The translations under genes were made by a program, and so were the position numbers. DNA of 11,616 bases from Nitrolancea sp040255925 (GTDB taxonomy: Bacteria; Chloroflexota; Chloroflexia; Thermomicrobiales; Thermomicrobiaceae): the NCBI GenBank assembly GCA_040255925.1, contig JBDZVX010000081.1, positions 1 through 11,616 of the forward strand, given 5' to 3'. How positions within the stretch are numbered: the first letter of the stretch is position 1; each line of letters starts with the position of its first letter. The notes beneath the pieces are model-generated. The model did no database searches. It had not been told where the DNA came from and saw nothing but the letters and a program-made list of their open reading frames with translations. This document shows, piece after piece, positions 1 to 5,981 of the stretch.

Positions 1-1440
1 CGGCTGCGCATCGGACAGGGCGAGCGGTGCTGGGTGGTCGTCTCCAGCACCGGTGATGAGCGCGCGGCACGGAAAGCGCTGGCACCGGTCAACTGCCAGG
101 AGCAGCTCGACGACACGATCGATTACTGGGAACGCTGGGCCGCATTCTGCACCTACCAGGGTCCATACCGAGCCGAGGTGCTCCGCGGCACGCTGACCCT
201 CAAGCTGCTGACCTACGAGCCGACCGGCGCGCTGGTCGCCGCGCCGACCACCTCCCTCCCCGAACAGATTGGGGGGCTCCCGCAACTGGGACTACCGGTA
301 TAGCTGGCTGCGTGATTCGGCGCTCACACTGTATACGCTGATGACGGCCGGTTACTACAATGATGAGGCCGCCGATTTCTTCCACTGGCTGGACCGGGCC
401 ACAGAGTCCGACCCATCGCCAATTCCCCAGATCATGTACCGGATCGATGGAGGACGAGACCTGCGTGAGGTAACACTGGATCACTTGGCGGGCTATCGCG
501 GATCGCGTCCGGTCCGGATAGGGAATGCCGCTGCAAAACAGCAACAGATCGACATCTATGGCGAAGTACTCCGGGCAGCCTATCTCTACTACTGACAGTG
601 GGGCGATCAGCGACATGAGGGCCAGCCAGTGACCGGTGGAGGTTCGGGGTTAGCACCGCCACCGGCAAGTCTGGGCTATGCTGCATGAACTCGTCCGGCA
701 GGCAGCCGAACGGTGGCAAGAGCCGGACAGCGGCATCTGGGAAGTCCGTGGCGGGCCGAGGCACTTCCTCCACTCAAAGCTCATGTGCAGCGCCGCGCTC
801 GACCGGGGCATCCAGCTAGCTCATGAGCATGACCTGGATGCTCCGCTCGACCGCTGGCGCTGCACGCGGGAAGAGATCAGGAGGGCCATCGTGACGCGGG
901 GCTACAACGCGGAAATCGACGCATTCATCCAGTCGTTCGGAAGCAGCGATCTCGATGCCAGCGCACTGACCATCCCCACGGATCGGGTTCCTCCCGCCGT
1001 TCGATCCTCGCGTTCGCTCAACCATCGCGCGCATTCGCGCCCAACTCATGCACAATGGTCTGGTCTGTCGCTACCAGAACGACGACGGCCTAGCGGGCGG
1101 CGAGGGCACCTCCGCGCTCTGCACGTTCTGGCTCGTGGAAGCCCTGGCGTTGGAAGGAGAAATCGACGCGGCCCATGACCTCTTCGAGCGAACCATCTGG
1201 CATGCCAACGATGTCGATCTCCTTTCCGAGGAGATCGACCCTATCACCAACGAACTGCTCGGGAACTTTCCGCAAGGGTTCACTCACCTTAGACTGATCA
1301 ACGCGGCGGTCAACCTGGCCAAAGTCACCAAGCATGGGGCCGAGGAGCATCCGGAGAACGAGGCCGAACGAGCCAGCCGGGCAGGCAGGGCCGCGGCGGA
1401 GGGCTATTCAGCCCGTTCCCAACCGCGGCCCGCGGACTGA
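1..1440 (+). pseudogene. GH15 glucoamylase/trehalase-like glycoside hydrolase, 3' part, frameshifted
   Basis: This is the C-terminal two-thirds of a GH15 enzyme, a family that hydrolyses alpha-glucosidic bonds in starch-type glucans or trehalose. It starts before the window. Family landmarks appear in order but in changing frames: RNWDYRYSWLRDS near 284-322 (frame 2), GIWEVRGGPRHF with the likely general-acid Glu at 741-743 (frame 3), and LLSEEIDP with the likely catalytic-base Glu at 1228-1233, then GNFPQGFTHLRLINAA (frame 1). The frame steps forward by one base three times: in the G6 run at 271-276 (frame 1 to 2), at the TGA at 593-595 (2 to 3), and near 981 (3 to 1). Between about 615 and 672 there is also an extra stretch of roughly 57 nt with in-frame stops at 630 and 651. 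Frameshifts alone could be sequencing errors, but the extra stretch argues for a decayed gene. It is convergent with the exchanger gene, 15 nt away. Confidence 0.85.
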
Positions 1441-1455
1441 CATCCAGCGCGATGC

Positions 1456-2637
1456 CTATGGCTCCCGACCGAGACTGCGGGACGCCCGCATGTCTTGGAA
1501 CGCCTTCCCGATGTGATTCCGGCTCACGATGACCGCGATTAGGCCGGCCAGGATATAGACGCCGATCATCGGCCCCCGGATCTCCGGTATCAGGAACTGC
1601 GCCATGAAGAGGCCGAAGAGCGCCGCGGCGCCGGTCAGCGAGAGCCGCAGATCCATCAGCAGGAGGATCGCGAAAAGGGACTGCGCCGCGGTCAGCAGGA
1701 TCTCCTCTTGCTGATGGCCATCAAGCGGGAACGGCGTGAGCCCTCCGATAGCAACCGCGTAAACGACCGGGAGCATCGCGATCAGCAGGGTCCACTGGTT
1801 GATCTTCGATGACACCAGGGCGCCAAGCGCGGTACTGGCCGCTCCTCGCCAGGCGAAGATCCCAACGACGACGAACTCCGGCGCCTCCGATGCCAGCGGC
1901 GCGATCCATTGGACCAACAGGAACTGGTCGATGCCCAGCGCGCTACCGGTCTCGACCAGCGCATGGGCGAACGGCTCGGCCACCAGCAGGATCACCCCGG
2001 CGGCAAACAGTCCCAGAACCGCGGTCATTAGCCGCCGCTTCCCCGTGGATAGCCTCCCGACCCAAAGGGCCGGGCCGACGAGATGCGGCTCTTCCGCCGG
2101 CATCTTGGCCAAACGCCAGACATAGAAGGCGAACAGTCCACCCAGGACGATCAGGTCGATGATCGAGAGCGAACCCTTGAAGGGGATGATGAAAGCATAG
2201 ATGGTGGCAGCCAGAAGCACCATCAGCGGCAATCCCTGGCCGGCCTCCAGGGTCACCGAACGTTTCCGGGTACGGAGCCAGACGAGCAGGATCACCAGCG
2301 GCCAGGCCACGCCGATCAGCAGCCGGTTGGCGCCAGTCATATTCGCCACGGCATAAGCCCGGTACGACGGGTCGCTGGCTGCGAGCCATGCGAAGGTAGC
2401 ATCCACGATGTACTCGGGCAGGATGGCGATCAACGCCAGCAAGGCCAGCGCCAACCCCTGTGAGATATCGAGCTGGATAACCTCGGCCGCCCAGGAAAGC
2501 AGAAAGGCGCAACCGATGATCGCGATGCCAAGCAGCAGCGCCGTCACCGGGGGCGAGGCATGGAACAGGCCCAGTTCGAGCGCCAGGCCCGGCACGGTAA
2601 TCACCGCCGCAAGGACGATCGGAACCCATCCGCGCAT
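1456..2637 (-). CDS. CaCA-family sodium/calcium (cation) exchanger membrane protein
   Basis: This 393-aa polytopic membrane protein belongs to the Ca2+/cation antiporter family, which exchanges divalent cations for Na+ or H+ across the cytoplasmic membrane. Two inverted alpha-repeats are visible. The first has LPEYIVDATFAW (about 73-84) followed by ANMTGANRLLIG (98-109). The second has PLASEAPEFVVVGIFAW (247-263) followed by GALVSSKINQWTLLI (272-286). E75 and E251/E254 are the likely cation-binding acids. About ten to eleven hydrophobic helices are evident. I chose ATG 2637 because a GGGAG lies 7 nt upstream; a TTG one codon earlier is too close to it. It is the last gene of a leftward run that begins with a Mn2+-type riboswitch, so Mn2+ is a plausible substrate (inference). 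Upstream lie a terminator-like hairpin (2698-2726) and a perfect 6-bp inverted repeat (2651-2664), so it may also be transcribed separately. Confidence 0.85.
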   Translation of the reverse strand: MRGWVPIVLAAVITVPGLALELGLFHASPPVTALLLGIAIIGCAFLLSWAAEVIQLDISQGLALALLALIAILPEYIVDATFAWLAASDPSYRAYAVANMTGANRLLIGVAWPLVILLVWLRTRKRSVTLEAGQGLPLMVLLAATIYAFIIPFKGSLSIIDLIVLGGLFAFYVWRLAKMPAEEPHLVGPALWVGRLSTGKRRLMTAVLGLFAAGVILLVAEPFAHALVETGSALGIDQFLLVQWIAPLASEAPEFVVVGIFAWRGAASTALGALVSSKINQWTLLIAMLPVVYAVAIGGLTPFPLDGHQQEEILLTAAQSLFAILLLMDLRLSLTGAAALFGLFMAQFLIPEIRGPMIGVYILAGLIAVIVSRNHIGKAFQDMRASRSLGREP

Positions 2638-2650
2638 CAACGGTCTCCCA

Positions 2651-2664
2651 TCTCAAGATTGAGA
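2651..2664. promoter_or_regulatory. Short perfect inverted repeat before the exchanger gene
   Basis: TCTCAA-GA-TTGAGA is a perfect 6-bp dyad with a 2-nt centre, located 14 to 27 nt before the exchanger start codon. It could be a small operator or a chance palindrome. No second copy was noticed in the window. Confidence 0.2.
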
Positions 2665-2697
2665 GCCAGCATTCCCGGTGCCGCAGCGGACCTATCC

Positions 2698-2726
2698 AAA
2701 AGGAGGGGAGGGTGTTGTACCCTCCC
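2698..2726 (-). terminator. Terminator-like hairpin between the metallopeptidase and exchanger genes
   Basis: On the minus strand an 8-bp perfect stem (GGGAGGGT / ACCCTCCC, 2726-2719 with 2713-2706) has a 5-nt loop. It is followed after CTCC by a short TTTT tract (2701-2698). The T tract is short and not adjacent to the stem, so termination is probably partial. It lies 37 nt past the metallopeptidase stop and could lower exchanger expression relative to the two upstream genes. Confidence 0.5.
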
Positions 2727-2763
2727 GGATATCCACCACAGCCACAAGGAATGAGGGCGCCGG

Positions 2764-3453
2764 TTAGTCACGCCGCGACATTCCGGTCACGAGCATGATG
2801 TAGTAGAGCAACTGCACCAGAGCAGCGGCGAAGCCGGCAATGTAGGTCCAGGCCGCGGCGCTCAGCACCTTCCTGTTCTGGTCGTATTCCGTCCGGTCGA
2901 CAATGCCCATCGACGTGAGCTGTGCCATGGCCCGCGACGAGGCGTTGAACTCCACCGGCAGCGTGACCAGCGCGAACAGCGTCCCGGCCGCGAAGAAGGC
3001 GACCCCGAGCCAGGCCAAACCGGTAACCCCAATCAAGATCCCGGCCAGCACCATGATCCAGCCCAGGTTCGAGCCGAGGCTGGCGACCGGCACCAGCGCG
3101 CTCCGGAACTGGAGCGGCGCGTAGCCCTCGGCATGCTGTAGCGCGTGTCCGGTCTCGTGCGCGGCGATCCCAAGGGCGGCTACCGACCGCGAGCTGTAGA
3201 CCGGCTCGGAAAGCCGGAGCGTCCGGCTACGCGGGTCGTAATGGTCGGTCAGCTCACCCTGGACTGCCTCAACCGGCACACCGGAGAGCCCGTTGGCATT
3301 CAGGATCATCCGGGCAACCTCAGCGCCGCTGAGCCGCTGCTGGTTGGGAATCTCTCTGAACTTTCGGAAGGTCCCCTTAACCCGGTTCTGCGCCCAGAGC
3401 ACGAGAATGATGGTTGGGACCATCATCATGATGTAGAGCGGATCGAAGAACAT
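2764..3453 (-). CDS. yugP: YugP-type neutral zinc metallopeptidase, membrane protein
   Basis: This 229-aa integral membrane protein matches the YugP/zinc_peptidase_2 family throughout and has the usual family length. It starts with a hydrophobic helix (about 4-22). The soluble part carries the zinc motif HETGH (H99, E100, H103), preceded by SVAALGIAAHE. Hydrophobic helices follow at about 121-143, 147-168 and 200-222. E168 in PVEFNASSRA is the likely third zinc ligand, a conserved feature of this family. The cellular substrate of the family is not established, so I give only the enzyme class. The start at 3453 has an AAAGGA 11 nt upstream. It lies 40 nt behind the 84-aa membrane protein gene and probably shares its riboswitch-controlled transcript. 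Confidence 0.9.
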   Translation of the reverse strand: MFFDPLYIMMMVPTIILVLWAQNRVKGTFRKFREIPNQQRLSGAEVARMILNANGLSGVPVEAVQGELTDHYDPRSRTLRLSEPVYSSRSVAALGIAAHETGHALQHAEGYAPLQFRSALVPVASLGSNLGWIMVLAGILIGVTGLAWLGVAFFAAGTLFALVTLPVEFNASSRAMAQLTSMGIVDRTEYDQNRKVLSAAAWTYIAGFAAALVQLLYYIMLVTGMSRRD

Positions 3454-3493
3454 TCTTCAGCTAATCCTTTCTCATTGCATCATCGCCAGGACA

Positions 3494-3748
3494 TTAGCGT
3501 CGCCGCCGGCGTCCCGGATAGACCTGGCGGTCACGCACTCGCGCCGGAGCGGGAGCCAGGGCCAGGCGGCGCCGGATGAACTCGAACAGGGCAGCGATCG
3601 CCGCACCCACCGAGAGCACGACAGCGACCCACGCTGACGCGGACAAGGACACGAGGGCTGAGAGCAGCGTGATCGCGATTCCGGCGACGGCAACGAACAG
3701 CAAGAGGGACGTTCGACGAAGCAGCCGGGACCAGACCGCCGTTAACAT
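3494..3748 (-). CDS. Small two-helix membrane protein, first gene after the riboswitch
   Basis: This is an 84-aa protein of unknown function. After a short basic start (MLTAVWSRLLRRTS) there are two hydrophobic segments, about 14-35 and 39-60. Then comes a basic proline/arginine-rich tail ending in a run of arginines. The tail suggests a cytoplasmic C terminus by the positive-inside rule. The ATG at 3748 lies 5 nt after a GGGGG run. It is the first reading frame after the manganese-riboswitch leader, which makes it a direct regulatory target. I do not recognise a family. An overlapping frame at 3472-3693 is Ser/Cys/Arg-rich and looks like a shadow. Confidence 0.6.
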   Translation of the reverse strand: MLTAVWSRLLRRTSLLLFVAVAGIAITLLSALVSLSASAWVAVVLSVGAAIAALFEFIRRRLALAPAPARVRDRQVYPGRRRRR

Positions 3749-3768
3749 AAAAACCCCCAGTCATCGGA

Positions 3769-3824
3769 CCGCAGGGCAACAAAAAAGCGAGCCCTGCGGC
3801 ACAACAGTGTCGCAGTGGTCTCGC
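3769..3824 (-). terminator. Riboswitch expression platform: intrinsic terminator with competing antiterminator
   Basis: On the minus strand GCGAG (3824-3820) and CTGCG (3815-3811) can pair with CGCAG (3798-3794) and CTCGC (3791-3787). A small CAC/GTG apical helix caps the hairpin, and a TTTTTT run (3786-3781) follows directly, so it is a good intrinsic terminator. An alternative 9-bp perfect helix, CCGCAGGGC (3799-3791) with GCCCTGCGG (3777-3769), uses the same 3' terminator strand and would act as antiterminator. The terminator's 5' strand is also part of the aptamer's closing helix. The fold therefore predicts that ligand-bound aptamer allows read-through into the operon. Confidence 0.8.
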
Positions 3825-3927
3825 CATCGCCCTAGGCGTTCCGACCAACCGAGGGTATCGAAATACCCTGTCTTGACGATTGGCCGATCCGGCGCGTTAG
3901 CAGCACCAGCAGGCTACTCCCCACTGG
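3813..3927 (-). promoter_or_regulatory. yybP-ykoY manganese riboswitch aptamer
   Basis: The leader has the two conserved signatures of the yybP-ykoY class: GGGGAGTAGCC near its 5' side (3922-3912) and GGCGAGACC near its 3' side (3825-3817). A closing helix pairs CAGTGG (3926-3921) with CCACTG (3818-3813). Inside is a 7-bp hairpin with a TTCG loop, AGGGTAT-TTCG-ATACCCT (3869-3852). It is flanked by a GGCCAA/TTGGTC helix. This class is known to sense Mn2+ and usually turns expression on through transcription or translation control. It sits right after a good promoter and right before a terminator/antiterminator, on the strand of the downstream operon. I could not score it with a covariance model. 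Confidence 0.85.
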
Positions 3928-3932
3928 CCGCA

Positions 3933-3961
3933 AGTGTAGGGTATGGCCGTTCCCAAGTCAA
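3933..3961 (-). promoter_or_regulatory. Sigma-70-like promoter of the riboswitch operon
   Basis: On the minus strand there is TTGACT (3961-3956), a 17-nt spacer, then TACACT (3938-3933). The first aptamer-helix base is 6 nt past the -10 box, so the transcript would begin almost exactly at the aptamer. This is the usual arrangement for a riboswitch leader. Confidence 0.7.
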
Positions 3962-4066
3962 GCGCCCTTGTGGCCTTGGACGAAGGGAGGAGCGCACCGG
4001 AATGTTGCGGCGCCAACGATTAGAGGTATTACGTCGATCCTGGTTGGCCGAAACTAAGGCGATTAC

Positions 4067-4837
4067 TCACCCAACCAAGGTCTCAGCGAAATCAACAATT
4101 CGGGAAGGCACCAGGCGATATGCTGAAAATTCTTTGGACGCACCGAATCGGATTGTTACGCTGATTTGGACGCGACGCTGCGGCCCCGCGGCATCACTGA
4201 CACCGGTGATCACAGCGTCGTAAGTTCCTGCCTTCACGGCATCCTCGAGGTACCACGAGTAAATAGCTGGCACATACCCTATATGCTTTCCGGAAGGTGA
4301 AAAAATTCGGACAGCATTTGGATCCCATTCATTATCTGGCTCTAACTCTAATCGCACACGCTCACCAATCGATAGCTCACAGAGGACTTGCTCACCCTCA
4401 TAATACCGCCAACCAGCGACAGGAAAGCGGAAATGATAATCTTGCACACCATACTCGCCTGGTTCGAGAAACTCAAGGGTATCGGTAGGCAAGCGCCCCC
4501 CCGTGATGCGGAGAAATTCAAAAACATCCTCGTCACGGGAAAAGTCCAGATCCCCTATCACTTTCTTGAGGTTTCGAGACCTCCATGACGGAACGACCCG
4601 CCGACGAAATGTAGGGAATAATCTACTTGATCTACTTTCGTCGTCGAGCATGGGAAACGCCTCGAGCAGGTGAAATCCGGCGCTTTGGGCGTGCAGAACG
4701 GATCGAGGCACTGATTGTTCGTACGCAAAGTGGTAACCGTCTTCGGCCTTCCAAAGACGACCGATTAAAAATCTCTGCCGGGTCTGAGGTTGCTTCCAGA
4801 CCAGAAGCAGTTCTCCTGCGTGTTGCGCCTCTGTCAT
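4067..4837 (-). CDS. HipA-N/HipS-like plus HIRAN domain protein
   Basis: This 256-aa protein has a two-part architecture. Residues about 10-125 (FLIGRLWK, FHLLEAFP, SRLFPTFRRR, VFEFLRITGGRLPTDT) resemble the N-terminal subdomain of HipA kinases, the part that is a separate protein, HipS, in HipBST systems. Residues about 130-230 form a HIRAN domain, with the typical LEPDNEWDPNAVRI and GKHIGYVP blocks. In HLTF the HIRAN domain binds 3' ends of single-stranded DNA; bacterial copies occur alone and beside nucleic-acid or defence genes. The ATG at 4837 overlaps the kinase stop (ATGA) and has GGAGG 6 nt upstream, so the two proteins are translationally coupled. Base composition is more AT-rich than the flanks. 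An antitoxin or sensor role for the kinase is inference. HIRAN call strong, HipS-like call moderate. Confidence 0.8.
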   Translation of the reverse strand: MTEAQHAGELLLVWKQPQTRQRFLIGRLWKAEDGYHFAYEQSVPRSVLHAQSAGFHLLEAFPMLDDESRSSRLFPTFRRRVVPSWRSRNLKKVIGDLDFSRDEDVFEFLRITGGRLPTDTLEFLEPGEYGVQDYHFRFPVAGWRYYEGEQVLCELSIGERVRLELEPDNEWDPNAVRIFSPSGKHIGYVPAIYSWYLEDAVKAGTYDAVITGVSDAAGPQRRVQISVTIRFGASKEFSAYRLVPSRIVDFAETLVG

Positions 4838-5676
4838 ATGAATCCTCCATCCGCTGACAGAAGTAAATCACGTCGATGCAGGAGCAGACCAGCCGCAAAT
4901 TGCCGCTGGTCCTCGCTGATAACCTCATCCGGAATGTCATGGACCAATCGATCGATAATGTTAGGAGTCAGATCCACAAGTTTTCCTCGAAATTCCTTGA
5001 GACCTATATTCCAACCTCTTAGCTCCTTGAGGAGATCTCGGATATGTGGGCGGCACTGATCACGAATCACGATTTCATATCGGAACCCTCTATCGAATCC
5101 ATCCCAAGGGAGCGCGAGTTTAGCCCGTAGTGTACCTGGATCGAGGTTGCTCCCAAATCCTGAACCATTATCGTAGTATGGGGCCAACATTATGGACCCG
5201 CCTATCTTATCTGGCACCATAATACCCCAATTCTCCTGATGACGGTCAGGGTTTCCAATCAGAATATCAAAGCAAATCATATGGCTCACAAAGAGCTTTG
5301 CTATCCCTTGATCCATGCGATCGGCAATAGCATCATGTATCTCGTACAGCGAGAGTCGCCGGTCCCCTCGACTAGAATTCGCAATGTCTGTTCCAGACCG
5401 CAAGCCATACGACGGCGGCAGGAAATCCCAGATCAATGCTGCGATGTTATCTCCATATTGAACGATCTCAACGTCTGGAACTTCAAGATCTAGTTTCTTC
5501 CCAATCGAAGCTGCAAGGAACTCTGCCCACACCTCGCCGCAAGTAAATGACTGACGCTTCTTGGGTAGCTTGACCAACGCTTTACGCCGCACAGGTGTCC
5601 GGAGGTTCTGGACCCAATACCCTTCACGAGTACCGCTGCTCGTGTCAACCACTTCCCAATCCGACACGTCATTCAC
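4834..5676 (-). CDS. HipA-like Ser/Thr protein kinase (stand-alone kinase domain)
   Basis: With the GTG start at 5676 this is a 280-aa kinase domain without the usual HipA N-terminal part. Visible motifs are the probable ATP lysine K36 in ALVKLPKK, the catalytic block LIGNPDRHQENWGI (D144, N149), and the metal-binding APYYDNGSGFG (D169). It fits the HipA-like kinase group (possibly the HipA_2 type), whose members phosphorylate proteins; the best known inactivate glutamyl- or tryptophanyl-tRNA synthetase. The target here is unknown. I prefer GTG 5676 because GAGAGGA lies 10 nt upstream and homology begins right after it. The frame stays open to ATG 5829, but those extra 51 residues are Ser/Arg/Cys/Pro-rich and look non-coding. 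It overlaps the HIRAN gene by 4 nt. No HipB-like HTH gene is adjacent. Confidence 0.85.
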   Translation of the reverse strand: MNDVSDWEVVDTSSGTREGYWVQNLRTPVRRKALVKLPKKRQSFTCGEVWAEFLAASIGKKLDLEVPDVEIVQYGDNIAALIWDFLPPSYGLRSGTDIANSSRGDRRLSLYEIHDAIADRMDQGIAKLFVSHMICFDILIGNPDRHQENWGIMVPDKIGGSIMLAPYYDNGSGFGSNLDPGTLRAKLALPWDGFDRGFRYEIVIRDQCRPHIRDLLKELRGWNIGLKEFRGKLVDLTPNIIDRLVHDIPDEVISEDQRQFAAGLLLHRRDLLLSADGGFI

Positions 5677-5692
5677 GCGGTTGAAGTCCTCT

Positions 5693-5797
5693 CTAACTGG
5701 TCGTGCTTCTCCGCGATTTATTGACCCACGGGGGCATGGGTGCAACCCACTCAACCAAGTACTTCTGCGCGATGAGACCGAACGCGAGGGGAAGCAT
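5693..5797 (-). CDS. Possible 34-aa hydrophobic small ORF before the kinase
   Basis: This frame translates as a helix-like peptide, MLPLAFGLIAQKYLVEWV, followed by a polar basic tail. It ends with TAG at 5695-5693, 17 nt before the preferred kinase start; the kinase's GAGAGGA overlaps this region. The same frame is open back to 5878 and adds WSAIFG before the Met, making a plausible membrane segment. No good Shine-Dalgarno precedes ATG 5797. It may instead be the C-terminal half of the 5826-5981 ORF, joined by a +1 shift. No family recognised. Confidence 0.35.
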   Translation of the reverse strand: MLPLAFGLIAQKYLVEWVAPMPPWVNKSRRSTTS

Positions 5798-5825
5798 GCC
5801 AAAAATGGCAGACCACTGGCAGTGT

Positions 5826-5981
5826 TCATTCCAGCTTGGGTGGAGTCCGTTTTGAGCTAAAGAACCATTCGAGTAGCTCTAGGGGGTTTCGATAAGATTC
5901 AGACGATCTGCAATAGGCAAAGACGAGTTCGATCGTATCGCCAGGTACTAGATCATCACGGTCTTCAGAGCTTTTGCTCAC
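5826..5981 (-). CDS. Possible 51-aa small ORF coupled to the ABC permease stop
   Basis: A GTG at 5981 overlaps the permease stop (GTGA) and opens a 51-aa frame: acidic start, then LVPGDTIELVFAYC, then NPLELLEWFF, ending TPPKLE. Its TGA (5828-5826) overlaps ATG 5829 of the long kinase frame. The peptide has balanced composition and looks coding. A one-base shift near 5826-5835 would fuse it to the hydrophobic frame ending at 5693, giving one protein of about 95 aa with a C-terminal membrane helix. I do not recognise a family. Confidence 0.4.
   Translation of the reverse strand: MSKSSEDRDDLVPGDTIELVFAYCRSSESYRNPLELLEWFFSSKRTPPKLE

Noticed and set aside
3576..4223. Long plus-strand frame (215 codons) across the leader and HIRAN 3' end
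   Set aside because: It runs antisense over the riboswitch and the HIRAN gene, is Arg/Ser/Thr-rich without any domain, and lacks a convincing start.
5709..5745. Kinase promoter TTGCAC-17-AATAAA on the minus strand
   Set aside because: Only 3/6 and 4/6 consensus matches; not strong enough to list.
5677..5829. N-terminal extension of the kinase to ATG 5829
   Set aside because: The 51 extra residues look non-coding, there is no good ribosome-binding site, and another frame of the same bases is more protein-like. The ATGA overlap with the 51-aa ORF keeps it as a minor alternative.
5677..5977. A HipB-like HTH antitoxin before the kinase
   Set aside because: None of the short frames here shows a helix-turn-helix pattern.
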